A DNA stretch of 64,000 nt from Rhodoferax bucti (GCF_005876985.1 NZ_VAHD01000001.1:1240001-1304000), one strand, 5' to 3'. Numbered from the stretch's first letter, positions 8,239 through 17,854 are shown. Notes: generated by a model not told the origin, from the letters alone. Numbers and translations are program-made.

Positions 8239-10398
8239 TCAAATCACTAGTGGATCCACATCAATCGCCCAGCGGATCAGGCCTTTGCATTCGGGCTGGC
8301 TGCGGGTCGCGTGGAGCACGCTTTGCCAGGCGGTCAAAAACTGCTGCAGCGTGGCGCGTGAGGGGCACTCGATGAGCATCTGGGCGCGCTCGATGTTGGC
8401 CACCCGCTGGATGGCCATGGGCACGGCGGGGTAGAGGAAGATTTGCTCCAGCGCCTCGGCCCAGCCGTCCCATGCGGCCATCTCGGTTTGGGCGAAGGTG
8501 CGGGCGGCGTTCAAAAAAGCCTGTGCCGCTTCCTGCGTCTTGGCCTCGGCGCGCACCAAGGCTTGGGCGCTGAAGGGCGGCATGTTGGCTTGCTCGCGTT
8601 CTTTGAGCTGCTGAGCGGCGAAGGCGGGGTAGTCGTGCTTCTTGAGTGCGGCGTACAGGCCGTGCTCGGGCTGGAAGGTTTGCAGCCACACCTCACTCTG
8701 CGCGCCCAGTGACGCATCGCGTCCGGCACGGCCTGCGGCCTGCATCAGCAGGCTGAACAGGCGCTCGGGCGCCCGGAAGTCACTGCTGAACAAGGCGCCG
8801 TCCGGGTTTACCGCTGCCACCAGCGTGATGCGGCGGAAGTCGTGGCCCTTGGCAATCATTTGCGTGCCCACCAGCACATCCACGTCGCCCGCATGCACGG
8901 CGGCCAGCTGCTCTTCGAGCTGGCCTTTGAGTTTGGTGCTGTCGGCATCGATGCGGGCGATGCGCACATGCTCGCCGTCCGGGTTCTCGGGGGTGACAGA
9001 GCCGTGCCGTCGCACATCCACCAGCAACTCGGCCAGGTGTTCTTCCAGCTGCTCGGTGCCGCGGCCGAAGGGGGCGATGTCCACATTGCCGCAGTCCGGG
9101 CAGGCGCGCGGCACCCGCTCGGTAAAGCCGCAGTGGTGGCAGCGCAGGGTGCGGTCGATTTTGTGGAACACGCGGAAGGCGCTGCAGTGCGGGCACTCAC
9201 TCTTCCAGCCGCAGTCCTCGCAGGTCAGCACCGGGGCGTAGCCGCGCCGGTTCAAAAACACCATGACTTGCTCGCCGCGCGCCACCCGTTCTGTAATGGC
9301 GGCAATCAGCGGGGTCGAGAAAATGGCGCGCCGGGGCTGGTGGTTCATGTCCACCCGCCGCACGAGAGGTAATGCCCCTCCGGTAGCGGGTAATTTGGAA
9401 GCCCCACCCACCCGGCTGGGCATGTGCAGGCGCAGGTAGCGCCCGCCTTCCTCGGCCGGCCGGCTGTGGTGCCAGCTCTCCAGCGAGGGCGTGGCCGAAC
9501 CGAGGATGACCTTGGCCCCCTCCAATTTGCCCCGGTAGACCGCGAGGTCGCGCGCTGAGTAGCGGGCCCCTTCGCCGCTTTTGTAGCTGGGGTCGTGCTC
9601 TTCGTCCACGACGATGAGCCGCAGTTTTGGCAGAGAAGCAAACACTGCCATGCGCGTGCCCAGCACGATGCGGGCTGCGCCCCCATGGGCGCTGAGCCAA
9701 CTTTTGAGGCGCTGCGGGTTGGTCATGCCGCTGTGCAGGCTGACCACGGCCTGTTCGCCATAGAGCGGGGCAAAACGGGCCTTGAAGCGCTCTTCCAGCT
9801 GAGGGGTGAGGTTGATTTCCGGCACCATGACCAAGGCTTGTGCATCCGGGTCGGCTGCCAGCAGCTTGTGCACGCAGTGCAGGTAGACCTCGGTTTTGCC
9901 GCTTCCGGTGGCGCCGAAGAGCAAAAAGGGACCGGGGTTGGCATCGATCTGCGCAATCGCGCTGGCTTGCTCGGGGGTGAGGGCCGGCGCGGCCAGTACC
10001 GCGCCGCCGGCGCCTGCGTCCGCTTTTTTGCGTTTGAGGCGGCGCGCCATCTGCTCGGGGTTCAGCTCGCGCAACTGCGGGGGCAGGGCGGCCAGCGCCA
10101 CTTCGCCCGCCGAGCGCTGGTAGTAGGCCGCTGTAAAACTCAGCAGTTGTTGCCAGGCGCGGCTCAGGGGCGGAATGCCTTCCAGCACGCCGGCAATGTC
10201 ACGCACCTTGGTGGGGTCGAACTCGCCGGTGGCCTCCGCAGTGGCTGCATCCCACACCACGCCCAAGGTTTCGCGCTTGCCCAATGGCACCCTTACCAGC
10301 GTGCCGGCCGGCAGCAACTGCTCGCTGCGGTAGGTGAGCACCGGGCCGAGTGCCGCATGCGCCGGCGTGTGCACCAAAACGGGCAGCCAGTGGCTCAT
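8239..10398 (-). CDS. priA: Primosomal protein N' (replication restart helicase PriA)
   Basis: Superfamily 2 helicase that recognises stalled forks and reloads DnaB. The 719 residues comprise an N-terminal DNA-binding part, Walker A (FGATGSGKTEVYLH, about 158-171), a DEEH box (VVDEEHDPSYKSGEG), the characteristic zinc-binding insert with cysteine pairs CEDCGWKSECPHC and CHHCGF...CPDCGN, and helicase motifs V/VI (GTQMIAKGHDF, QAAGRAGR). Start MSHWLPVLV. It is transcribed away from hemE's promoter-side neighbour gap, which is AT-rich and carries DnaA-box matches. Confidence 0.96.
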   Translation of the reverse strand: MSHWLPVLVHTPAHAALGPVLTYRSEQLLPAGTLVRVPLGKRETLGVVWDAATAEATGEFDPTKVRDIAGVLEGIPPLSRAWQQLLSFTAAYYQRSAGEVALAALPPQLRELNPEQMARRLKRKKADAGAGGAVLAAPALTPEQASAIAQIDANPGPFLLFGATGSGKTEVYLHCVHKLLAADPDAQALVMVPEINLTPQLEERFKARFAPLYGEQAVVSLHSGMTNPQRLKSWLSAHGGAARIVLGTRMAVFASLPKLRLIVVDEEHDPSYKSGEGARYSARDLAVYRGKLEGAKVILGSATPSLESWHHSRPAEEGGRYLRLHMPSRVGGASKLPATGGALPLVRRVDMNHQPRRAIFSTPLIAAITERVARGEQVMVFLNRRGYAPVLTCEDCGWKSECPHCSAFRVFHKIDRTLRCHHCGFTERVPRACPDCGNVDIAPFGRGTEQLEEHLAELLVDVRRHGSVTPENPDGEHVRIARIDADSTKLKGQLEEQLAAVHAGDVDVLVGTQMIAKGHDFRRITLVAAVNPDGALFSSDFRAPERLFSLLMQAAGRAGRDASLGAQSEVWLQTFQPEHGLYAALKKHDYPAFAAQQLKEREQANMPPFSAQALVRAEAKTQEAAQAFLNAARTFAQTEMAAWDGWAEALEQIFLYPAVPMAIQRVANIERAQMLIECPSRATLQQFLTAWQSVLHATRSQPECKGLIRWAIDVDPLVI

Positions 10399-10773
10399 GG
10401 GCGGTGTCCGGCAAGGCCGGAGCTTCTCAGGATGCGGAATGACACTTGGGACTTCTTGTTGAGGTGAACTTGCGGAGTGTGGGCTAAGTGCTTGATTTAC
10501 AAGCGCTTTACAGTCGATTCAAGTTTTCTGTGGATAACTTTGTTGATATGTGCCCTGAGCCCCCGCTGAAGCCTTGTAAATCAAGGGTTTTCTTACGGTG
10601 CCCAGAAAAAAAGCAAATCCGTGATTCCTTATAAATCAAGCACTTACGAGCGCTATTCCTTTGATAGCGCATACCGTCCAAACGGATCAACGGGTTAACC
10701 CTGACCCCCGGTTTTTGTGCATAACTAAGTCCGCAGAACTTTGTTTTTATGCACAAACCGTGGTAGGGGCCGC
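10399..10773. other. AT-rich intergenic region with DnaA-box matches and repeated 13-mers (priA-hemE gap)
   Basis: A 375-base gap with no credible gene. It holds three strict matches to the DnaA box TTWTNCACA: TGTGGATAA (10529-10537), TGTGCATAA (10716-10724) and TTATGCACA (10747-10755), the last two forming an inverted pair. It also holds three copies of a 13-mer: CTTGATTTACAAG (10491-10503), its inverse CTTGTAAATCAAG (10573-10585) and CTTATAAATCAAG (10628-10640). Copies one and three share further flanking bases (CACTTA). The area is visibly AT-richer than its surroundings. It could be an origin-like or DnaA-responsive control region; no origin function is shown. Confidence 0.55.
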
Positions 10774-11937
10774 TCAGGCCCGCAGCTTTTTGGAGTAACT
10801 GTGCACCGCAGCCACCAGCGCCGCCACATGGTCCGGCGGGGTGTACTGGCTGATGCCGTGGCCCAAATTGAATATGTGCGTGGGGCCGGTGCCGTTGCCT
10901 TGGTACGGTGTGCCGAAGCTGTCCAGCACCTTGGCCACTTCCGTTTCGATAGCAGCCGGTGGCGCAAACAACACGTTGGGGTCGATGTTGCCTTGCAGTG
11001 CTTTACCGGGGCCGTTCTCCGCGCCACCCACCAAAGCACGGGCTTTGGCGAGGTTGACCGTCCAGTCCAGACCCAGCACTTCGCAGTCCAGCACCTGCAT
11101 GTCGTGCAGCCACAAACCGCCGCCTTTGGTGAACACTATGCGCGGCACCACTTTGCCATCGGTGCCGAAACGCTTGAGCTGCTTCAGCACGCGTGCGGTG
11201 TAGGCCAGGCTGAACTCCTGGAACGCGCCATCGGCCAGCACGCCGCCCCAGCTGTCAAACACCATGACCGCTTGGGCGCCGGCGTCGATTTGGGCATTCA
11301 GGTAGGCGGCGACTGAGTCGGCGTTGATGGCCAGCATGCGGTGCATCAGGTCCGGGCGGCTGTACATCATGGTTTTGACCAGGCGGTAGTCGTCCGATCC
11401 TTTGCCTTCCACCATGTAGCAAGCCAGTGTCCAGGGGCTGCCGCTAAAACCAATCAGGGGCACGCGGCCTTTGCCGTCCACGGTGAGTGCTTTGCGGATG
11501 CTGCTGACCGCATCAAACACATATTGCAGCTTGGTCATGTCGGGCACTTCGAGCTTGGCCACATCGGCCTCATTCTTGATGGGGCTGGCAAAGCGCGGGC
11601 CTTCGCCTTGGGCAAAACTCAAGCCCAGGCCCATGGCGTCCGGCACGGTCAGGATGTCGCTGAACAGAATGGCCGCGTCCAGCGGGTAACGCTCCAGCGG
11701 CTGCAGGGTGACTTCGGTGGCGTACTCGCGGTTGGTGGCCAGGCCCATGAAGCTGCCGGCCTTGGCGCGCGTGGCCACGTATTCCGGCAGGTAGCGGCCG
11801 GCCTGGCGCATCAGCCACAGCGGCGTATGCGCGGTGGCCTGGCGCATGCAGGCTTGCAAAAAGGTGGGGTTATGCAGGCCGTCGAAGGTGGTGGCGGCTG
11901 GGGTGGAGGCGGTGGACATGGCAGAGGTGTGGGTCAT
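10774..11937 (-). CDS. hemE: Uroporphyrinogen decarboxylase
   Basis: Cytosolic haem-pathway enzyme that removes four carboxyl groups from uroporphyrinogen III to give coproporphyrinogen III. The sequence shows the family signature [15 protein letters not shown] near the N-terminus, [12 protein letters not shown], the glycine-rich [16 protein letters not shown] and FDSWGG near the active site, and the end FNLGHGI. I chose the ATG at 11937 ([11 protein letters not shown]), 387 residues; an ATG at 11919 is the alternative. Neither has a Shine-Dalgarno. A GACAAT lies 6 bases upstream of 11937, which fits a leaderless start. The longer open frame up to 12096 has no family similarity. Confidence 0.95.
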   Translation of the reverse strand: MTHTSAMSTASTPAATTFDGLHNPTFLQACMRQATAHTPLWLMRQAGRYLPEYVATRAKAGSFMGLATNREYATEVTLQPLERYPLDAAILFSDILTVPDAMGLGLSFAQGEGPRFASPIKNEADVAKLEVPDMTKLQYVFDAVSSIRKALTVDGKGRVPLIGFSGSPWTLACYMVEGKGSDDYRLVKTMMYSRPDLMHRMLAINADSVAAYLNAQIDAGAQAVMVFDSWGGVLADGAFQEFSLAYTARVLKQLKRFGTDGKVVPRIVFTKGGGLWLHDMQVLDCEVLGLDWTVNLAKARALVGGAENGPGKALQGNIDPNVLFAPPAAIETEVAKVLDSFGTPYQGNGTGPTHIFNLGHGISQYTPPDHVAALVAAVHSYSKKLRA

Positions 11938-12032
11938 GCCTGAATTGTCGCAGTTCAGGCCATGCCGGCGTTTGTCTTGCCTCAAGTCAAGACGCGATGG
12001 CAGCCGGCCATCAAAAGCCCGGGGCGCGCACC

Positions 12033-12473
12033 TTAACCGTGGGCTTGGCCTTGCGAGCGGGCGTGCTCCACCAGCAGGCATTTGTCTTGCACGCACTGCA
12101 GGCCGGCGGCCTGGGCTTGGGCCAGAGCAGCGTCGTGGCGGATGCCCAGTTGCAGCCAGAGGGCGGGCGCCCCGATGGCGATGGCTTCATCTACCACCGG
12201 CGGCACGTCGTCGCTGTTGCGGAACACGTTGACCAGCTCAATCTTCTCTACCGCCGCCGCTTCAGTGAGGCTGGTGTAGACCTTCTCGCCCAATATCTCG
12301 CTCGCATTCGGGTTGACATTGGGATTAATGGGCACGATCCGCCAGCCCTGGCGCTGCATGTACTGCGCGACCTTGAAACTCTCGCGGTGCGGCTTGGGCG
12401 ACAGGCCAACGACCGCCACGGTGCGCGGGCGGCTGACCAGGTCGGCAATGGTGTGGGCTTCTGTCAGGGGCAT
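12033..12473 (-). CDS. CoA-binding domain protein (YccU family)
   Basis: 146-residue single-domain Rossmann protein. The N-terminus reads [20 protein letters not shown], the nucleotide or CoA-binding loop typical of the succinyl-CoA-synthetase-alpha-like CoA_binding family; further family features are VPINPN, VYTSL and [11 protein letters not shown]. It probably binds CoA or a related cofactor, but the cellular role of the family is unknown. The start ATG at 12473 has GGAA about 9 bases upstream. The open frame continues upstream into the end of scsB (29 bases apart), and that extension is not coding in this frame. Confidence 0.85.
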   Translation of the reverse strand: MPLTEAHTIADLVSRPRTVAVVGLSPKPHRESFKVAQYMQRQGWRIVPINPNVNPNASEILGEKVYTSLTEAAAVEKIELVNVFRNSDDVPPVVDEAIAIGAPALWLQLGIRHDAALAQAQAAGLQCVQDKCLLVEHARSQGQAHG

Positions 12474-12502
12474 GTCGGTTCCGGTTGGGGCTGGCGTGCG
12501 GG

Positions 12503-14812
12503 TCACGCCGGGAGCGCGGACAAGGCGGCCATCACTTCGCCGGGCGTGAGGATTTCGGTCAGCACCACCGGAGGCTTGCCCGGGGCGTACAGCACATACA
12601 CCGGCACCCCGCTGCGGCCCAGCGCCTGCAGGGCTTGGGTGATGGCGGGGTCGCGCCGCGTCCAGTCGGCGCGCAGCAGGCGGACGTGCTTGGCGGCGAA
12701 GGCGGCCTCCACCTCCCGGTGGCGGAGGGTGGTTTGCTTGTTGACTTGGCAGGTGATGCACCAGGCGGCGGTGAAGTCCACAAACACCGGCTTGCCGTCC
12801 TGCAATGCTGCTTGCACGGCCGGCTCTGACCAGGTCTGCCAGCCTGGGGTTGGTGCGCCCCTGCTGTCGGCGTTGGCTGCCGAGTCAGGCGCAGTTTTTA
12901 AGCCGAATTGCCATGTAGCGCTTATGGATAGTGCGCAAGCAGCTATGGAAATGATAGTGAAAATGGCCTTGTGCCGACCGCTTTGGCGCCCCGCCCACAC
13001 CAGCAGGCACAGGCTCAGAAGCAAGAGCAGCAGGCTGGCCGCGCCATCCACGCCGCTCAGGTGCCCCAGCACCCACACCAGCCACACCACCGTGGCCGCC
13101 ATGGGGAAGGCGAGAAACTGCCGCAGCGTTTCCATCCAGGCACCGGGCCGTGGCAGCCAACGGCCGACCGCCGGCACATAGCTGGCCAGCAGGTAGGGCA
13201 ACGCCAGGCCCAGACCAAGTGCCGCAAACAGCAGCAAGGATTGCAGTCCTGGCAGCGTGATGGCGTAGCCCAGCGAGGCGCCCATAAAGGGCGCAGTGCA
13301 GGGCGATGCGACCGCCACGGCCAGCACTCCGGACAAAAATGCCTCTGCCACCGGGTGGCGCAAGCGCACTCCCGCCAGCCCGGCCGGCAAAAAGTTGCCG
13401 ATGTGCAGCACACCGGCCAGGTTGAGCGCCAGCGCGGTAAACAGCAGCGCGAGGCCGGCAATCACCCCCGGGGATTGCAGCTGAAAGCCCCACCCCAGCT
13501 GCTCGCCACCCGCCCGCAAGGCCAGCAGCAGCCCGCCCAAGGTCAGAAACGACAGCACCACCCCCGCGGTGTACGCCAGCCCCTGCGCCCGTTGGCTGGC
13601 GCGGGACTGGCCGCTCTGCGTCGCAAACCCCAGCACCTTGATGGCCAGCACGGGGAACACGCAGGGCATCAGGTTCAAAATCAGCCCGCCCAACACGGCG
13701 CCCAGCACCATCACGACCCAGCCGCCGGACGGCGTGGCAGGTGGGGGCGCGGAAGCCTTGGCGGCCGTGCGGGCGTTGCTGTCCAGCGCAGCTTGCAGGG
13801 CGGCAGGCACCTGGGCCTGGCTGGCCACGGTGGGCCAGGTGCCATCCACAGAGGCGTTGGCGCGCACGCTGTTGTTGCCCATGCTCAGCACCCATGCCAG
13901 CGCGCCGGGGGCCGTATTGCGTTGCGCGGAGTACGGAATCAGCGCCTGCCAGGTGCTGCCGCTCCAGCCTTGCTGGCCGGCGCGCAAGGTGTTGGCTTGG
14001 GCGGCCTCGTTGTGCAAGCGGTCTGTAGAGGCGGGGAGTGCAGGGGTGTGCAGCAGCTCAGCGGTCTCCGGCAGGGCCTGCAAGGCCTTGCCCACCCAGG
14101 CGGCGGGCAGGCCGCGCACCTTCAGGCGCATGCCGTCGGCCTCGGCGCGGGCATCCAGCGTGCCTTGCAGGGGCGTGGGTGCTGCCGCTTGGGTCGCTGA
14201 AAAACGTGTCGCATGCAAGGCGGTGGAGCCCCGCACCGGTATGCGCAGGCTGAACTGCCCTTCTTGAGGAATGCACTCCTCGCGGCACACCAGCCAGCTC
14301 GCATGGAGCTGGATTTCTGCGTGTTGCTCCAGCCCTTGAGGCTGGAAGCTGCTGTCCACTTGCACCGGTACCGGCAGCAGCACCTCCCCCTCGTAGCCCA
14401 GGTTGGCCAGGGTGCCAATGGCAATTTTGCGTGGAGCCGGCCAGGCGATGTCGCCCGCGCTCAGGCCTGCAGGCAGTGTCCATTGCAACTGGGTGGGCAG
14501 GCCGGAGTCGCCGGGGTTCTTCCAGTACGTGTGCCAATGCGGCTGGTGCTGCAGCAACAAGCCTAGCCACAGCGTTTTGCCGGGGGTGACGCCGTCCGGC
14601 GCGTGCACCACCAATTCGGCTTGCACCTGCTCGGTGCTGACGCGGGCCGAGGCGTTGCCACCCAAGGCGGAGGCCGCTGTGCTGCTGGAAATGGGGTTGA
14701 TTTGGGCGTTTGCACCCGTGAATAGTGCGCAAGCAGCTATCAAAAAAAGAGCAAAAACCGCGCGTGCCCAGAGTGCAGGGGCGGCGGTAGGCAGTGGGAG
14801 GCGGGCGGTCAT
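12503..14812 (-). CDS. Protein-disulfide reductase, DsbD/ScsB family
   Basis: Inner-membrane enzyme that carries reducing power from cytosolic thioredoxin to periplasmic partners. 769 residues: a signal peptide (about 1-36), a periplasmic domain of the DsbC_N/ScsB type (about 45-330; HWHTYWKNPGDSGLP), a membrane domain of about eight helices with two cysteine-containing helices (LNLMPCVFPVLAIKV and VASPCTAPFMGAS), and a C-terminal thioredoxin-like domain with CXXC (FTAAWCITCQVNK). The N-terminal domain is unlike classical DsbD, pointing to ScsB. Both the signal peptide core and one late membrane helix (AIFTIISIAACALSISAT) are encoded by copies of the dispersed repeat. No Shine-Dalgarno is obvious at the chosen ATG. 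Confidence 0.9.
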   Translation of the reverse strand: MTARLPLPTAAPALWARAVFALFLIAACALFTGANAQINPISSSTAASALGGNASARVSTEQVQAELVVHAPDGVTPGKTLWLGLLLQHQPHWHTYWKNPGDSGLPTQLQWTLPAGLSAGDIAWPAPRKIAIGTLANLGYEGEVLLPVPVQVDSSFQPQGLEQHAEIQLHASWLVCREECIPQEGQFSLRIPVRGSTALHATRFSATQAAAPTPLQGTLDARAEADGMRLKVRGLPAAWVGKALQALPETAELLHTPALPASTDRLHNEAAQANTLRAGQQGWSGSTWQALIPYSAQRNTAPGALAWVLSMGNNSVRANASVDGTWPTVASQAQVPAALQAALDSNARTAAKASAPPPATPSGGWVVMVLGAVLGGLILNLMPCVFPVLAIKVLGFATQSGQSRASQRAQGLAYTAGVVLSFLTLGGLLLALRAGGEQLGWGFQLQSPGVIAGLALLFTALALNLAGVLHIGNFLPAGLAGVRLRHPVAEAFLSGVLAVAVASPCTAPFMGASLGYAITLPGLQSLLLFAALGLGLALPYLLASYVPAVGRWLPRPGAWMETLRQFLAFPMAATVVWLVWVLGHLSGVDGAASLLLLLLSLCLLVWAGRQSGRHKAIFTIISIAACALSISATWQFGLKTAPDSAANADSRGAPTPGWQTWSEPAVQAALQDGKPVFVDFTAAWCITCQVNKQTTLRHREVEAAFAAKHVRLLRADWTRRDPAITQALQALGRSGVPVYVLYAPGKPPVVLTEILTPGEVMAALSALPA
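12895..12960 (-). repeat. Dispersed repeat, copy inside scsB (membrane helix)
   Basis: Minus-strand reading gives CACTATCATTTCC, ATAGCTGCTTGCGCA, CTATCC, AAGCGCTACA, one of the best matches to the consensus. It is in frame and encodes IISIAACALSISAT, a membrane segment between the main membrane domain and the thioredoxin domain. Confidence 0.8.
14703..14757 (-). repeat. Dispersed repeat, copy inside the scsB signal peptide
   Basis: Minus-strand reading gives TTTGATAGCTGCTTGCGCA, CTATTC and a degenerate 3' part (GGTGCAAAC in place of AGCGCTA). In frame it encodes ALFLIAACALF, the signal peptide core. Confidence 0.72.
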
Positions 14813-14940
14813 CAGTAGTCGGAGGCCCTAGGGGCCTGAAAGTTCCTGCGGTGTGGGGGCCGCCAAGACGGGGCGGTTGAGGTTATAACAGCGGTGCCCG
14901 CAAGCTGTGCGGTGCGCCATCACCTTCAGGAGAGAGAACG

Positions 14941-14997
14941 ATGCCCTTTGTATGGAAACACGCTCGCGCTGTCGCTCTGATGCGTGCGGCTTCTTGA
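14941..14997 (+). CDS. Possible 18-residue leader peptide upstream of sensor kinase
   Basis: ATG at 14941 follows a strong Shine-Dalgarno (CAGGAGAGAG, about 5-10 bases upstream) and encodes MPFVWKHARAVALMRAAS, ending in TGA at 14995-14997. Its end overlaps an alternative GTG start (14984) of the kinase in another frame. It could couple translation to the kinase, or mark a frameshift in the kinase 5' end. No family known. Confidence 0.4.
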   Translation: MPFVWKHARAVALMRAAS

Positions 14998-15022
14998 TTT
15001 ACCCGCAACCAAGGCGTTGACC

Positions 15023-17008
15023 GTGAAATTACCCAGCCTGTCCTTCCGGCAAACCTTGATGGTGGGGGTGGCGCTGGGTATTTTGTTGCCGGCCTTGTTT
15101 TTTGCCGGCTTCCAGGTCACCAGCAAATTGCAAAGCGAGGTGGCCCTGCGGGTAGAGGCCCCTCTCAAACAATATGCCGACGTGCTGTCGCGCGGCATGG
15201 CGGTGGCGGTGTGGAACCTCGACCGGGGCGTGGCGATTGAGCTGGTCGAAGCCGTCATGCGCAACCCGGATGTGGTCAATGTGACGGTGACCGACGAATT
15301 CGGCGAAACCTTTGTCAAGCGCGGCGACTTGCTGGATGCCGGCGAAAACCTGCTCCAGGAGCAGCGCGATATTGCCTACAACGGCGCCAAGGTAGGCACC
15401 TTGTCGGTGGTGATGTCGTCCCAGCGCATTGAGCGCGAGGCCCGTGCCGAGCTGCTGCGTTTTGCGGCGGCGCTGCTGCTGCAGGTGGGCTTGGCGTTTG
15501 CGTTTATCTGGCCTTTGTTTAACTCACGCATCGTGCGCCCCTTGCTGAGTTTGCGGGAGAGTGCCTTGCGCCTGGCGCGGGGGGAGCTGACGGGGTCGCT
15601 CGCCAGCACCAAGCAGGACGAAATCGGCCAGCTCTCCAATGCCCTGGACACCATGCGCGTTGATCTCGGGGCGCTGCTGTCTGAGCGGGAGCAAAAAACC
15701 CAGGCCCTGCAGCGCGAGCTCGAAGAGCGCGCCCGCACCGAAGAGGCCTTGCGCGTCAGCCAGACCAAATTTGCCGCCATTTTTGATGCCTCGCCCATGG
15801 CCATGTCGGTGTCTTTGCTGGAGGGCGAGGTCACTACCGTTGATGTCAACAGCGCCTGGGTGCGGGTGTTCGGCATCGACCGCGCAACTGCCATTGGCTC
15901 CAACGGCGCGCGCACCGGCATCTGGCGCGATGTGGATCAACGCAAGCTCGCGCTGCGCACCATCCAGGAGCGCGGGGAGGTGTCGAACTTCAAGGCCTGG
16001 ATGCGCCGGGGCGACACCGGTGTTGACATGTTCTGCGACCTCTCCGGTCGTTTGGTCACCCTCGGGGACGAGCGGGTGCTCATCATGGCGTTTGAAGACA
16101 TCACCGAAAAACACCGCTACGAAGAAAACATCCTCCAGCTCAATGCCACGCTGGAGCACCGGGTGCAGGAGCGCACCCAGGAGTTGACCGATGCCATGGG
16201 CCAGCTGCGGGCTGCCCAGTCGGAGCTGGTACGCACCGAAAAAATGTCGGCCCTGGGCTCGCTGGTGGCCGGTATTGCCCACGAGCTGAACACCCCCATC
16301 GGCAACAGCCTTACCGTGGCCAGCACCTTGCAAGACCACGCCAGCAACTTCTCGGAAACCATGGGCAAGGGCCTGACGCGCAGCCGGCTGGACGAGTTCG
16401 TGGCCAACACCCAGCAAGGGGCCGGTATTCTGATGCGCGGCTTGCAGCATGCGGCGGAGCTGGTGTCCAGCTTCAAGCAGGTGGCGGTGGACCAGACCAG
16501 TGTGAACCGCCGGGCCTTTGACCTGCACAGCACCGTCACCGAAATTTTGCTGACCCTGGGGCCTTCCATCCGCAAGTCCTCGCACACGGTGCTCAGCGAG
16601 ATTCCGGCCAGCATCGTGATGGACAGCTTCCCCGGCCCGTTGGGGCAGGTGCTCACCAATTTGATCAACAACGCCTTGCTGCACGCCTTTGAAGGCAAGG
16701 AGCACGGCACGGTGACCATCAGCGCCAGCATGGAAGGCAGCGACCGCGTGCGCCTGCTGGTGCAGGACGATGGTTCCGGCATTCCGCAGGCGCATCTGGC
16801 GCGGGTGTTCGACCCGTTCTTCACCACCAAGCTCGGCCAGGGGGGCAGTGGCCTGGGGCTCAATATTGTTTACAACCTGGTCACCAAGACGCTGGGCGGT
16901 ACGGTGCATGTGGCAAGTGCCCCGGGCAGCGGCTCCACGTTCAGCATGTCCTTGCCGCTGCAAGCGCCGGTCATCGTTCCGGATGGCTACCCGACCAGCG
17001 CCTTTTGA
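15023..17008 (+). CDS. Membrane sensor histidine kinase with HAMP and PAS regions (orphan)
   Basis: Hybrid-free sensor kinase of about 661 residues. A first membrane helix lies near the N-terminus (TLMVGVALGILLPALFFAGF), a periplasmic region of about 110 residues follows, then a second helix (AALLLQVGLAFAFIWPLF), HAMP, a short coiled coil (about 220-250), a PAS domain, a second coiled coil and the kinase core: H-box LVAGIAHELNTPIGNS, N-box LTNLINNALLHAF, G1 DDGSGI, F-box DPFFTTK, G2 GGSGLGLNIV. The GTG at 15023 has AAGG 8 bases upstream; a GTG at 14984 would add 13 residues and overlap the leader ORF. There is no response regulator next to it. The input is unknown. Confidence 0.85.
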   Translation: MKLPSLSFRQTLMVGVALGILLPALFFAGFQVTSKLQSEVALRVEAPLKQYADVLSRGMAVAVWNLDRGVAIELVEAVMRNPDVVNVTVTDEFGETFVKRGDLLDAGENLLQEQRDIAYNGAKVGTLSVVMSSQRIEREARAELLRFAAALLLQVGLAFAFIWPLFNSRIVRPLLSLRESALRLARGELTGSLASTKQDEIGQLSNALDTMRVDLGALLSEREQKTQALQRELEERARTEEALRVSQTKFAAIFDASPMAMSVSLLEGEVTTVDVNSAWVRVFGIDRATAIGSNGARTGIWRDVDQRKLALRTIQERGEVSNFKAWMRRGDTGVDMFCDLSGRLVTLGDERVLIMAFEDITEKHRYEENILQLNATLEHRVQERTQELTDAMGQLRAAQSELVRTEKMSALGSLVAGIAHELNTPIGNSLTVASTLQDHASNFSETMGKGLTRSRLDEFVANTQQGAGILMRGLQHAAELVSSFKQVAVDQTSVNRRAFDLHSTVTEILLTLGPSIRKSSHTVLSEIPASIVMDSFPGPLGQVLTNLINNALLHAFEGKEHGTVTISASMEGSDRVRLLVQDDGSGIPQAHLARVFDPFFTTKLGQGGSGLGLNIVYNLVTKTLGGTVHVASAPGSGSTFSMSLPLQAPVIVPDGYPTSAF

Positions 17009-17017
17009 ATCGTTTCC

Positions 17018-17854
17018 ATGCACACACTCTCCCGGTTTTGGGCGGACTGGACCAGTCCGCAGTTTGAAGCAGCGCGCAGCGCCGGGTCTCTGGACCGCCT
17101 GATTGCCGTGCTCCCGGTGGCCGCTACCGAGCAACACGGCCCGCACTTGCCGTTGCAAGTGGACACGGCGCTGGTCGATGGCGTGATTGCCCATGCGCTG
17201 CCGCACCTGACGCCCGAGCTGCCGGCCTTGTTTTTGCCCACCCAGGCTGTGGGCTTCAGCCCCGAGCATGCGGCCTTCCCCGGCACCTTGACGCTCAAGG
17301 CCGAGACGGTGATCCGCCTGTGGACTGAGATCGGTGAGTGCGTGGCTGCCGCCGGCGTCAAGCGCCTGGTGCTGTTGAACAGCCATGGTGGTCAGGTGGG
17401 CTTGATGGACGTGGTGGCGCGCGATCTGCGAGCGCGGCTGGGCATGTTGGTGTACAGCGTGAACTGGTTCGGCCTGCCGCTCACGGGCCCGGATGGCAGC
17501 GATGTGCATGCGCTTTTCAGTGCGCACGAACACCGCTTCGGCATCCATGCCGGCGATATCGAAACCTCCATGATGCGGGCCCTGCGCCCCGATCTGGTGG
17601 ACATGGCCCGGGCAGAAAACTTTGCCTCCACCTCGGAAGAGCGCGCCAAAGCCTTCCCGATTCTGGGCAACGGCAAAAGCGCCAAGCTGGGCTGGCAGAT
17701 GCAGGACTACCACCCCGCCGGAGCGGTGGGCAACGCGGCGGCCGCCACGGTGGACAAAGGGCAGGCGGTGCTGGCTGCCGCAGGCCGGGCTTTGGCGCAG
17801 TTGCTGGCAGAAATCAACGCCCTGCCCGCAGACACGGTGCGCCCGCGCGGCTAA
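17018..17854 (+). CDS. Creatininase-family amidohydrolase
   Basis: 278-residue cytosolic metalloenzyme of the creatininase/MftE fold. Metal-binding motifs are present in order: ATEQHGPHLPLQVD (about 36-49), LNSHGGQ (about 117-123) and HAGDIETSMM (about 177-186), which supply the Glu, His and Asp ligands of the binuclear centre. Members hydrolyse cyclic amides (creatinine) or trim peptides, so the substrate is open. It starts 9 bases after the kinase stop and may be co-transcribed. Confidence 0.87.
   Translation: MHTLSRFWADWTSPQFEAARSAGSLDRLIAVLPVAATEQHGPHLPLQVDTALVDGVIAHALPHLTPELPALFLPTQAVGFSPEHAAFPGTLTLKAETVIRLWTEIGECVAAAGVKRLVLLNSHGGQVGLMDVVARDLRARLGMLVYSVNWFGLPLTGPDGSDVHALFSAHEHRFGIHAGDIETSMMRALRPDLVDMARAENFASTSEERAKAFPILGNGKSAKLGWQMQDYHPAGAVGNAAAATVDKGQAVLAAAGRALAQLLAEINALPADTVRPRG

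Noticed and set aside
10508..10756. An 82-codon open frame in the priA-hemE gap
   Set aside because: No ribosome site, composition unlike other genes, and it overlaps the repeated 13-mers and DnaA boxes.
15524..17713. A 729-codon open frame on the minus strand
   Set aside because: Covers the sensor kinase and creatininase genes in antisense; the His/Gln-rich composition is typical of shadow frames.
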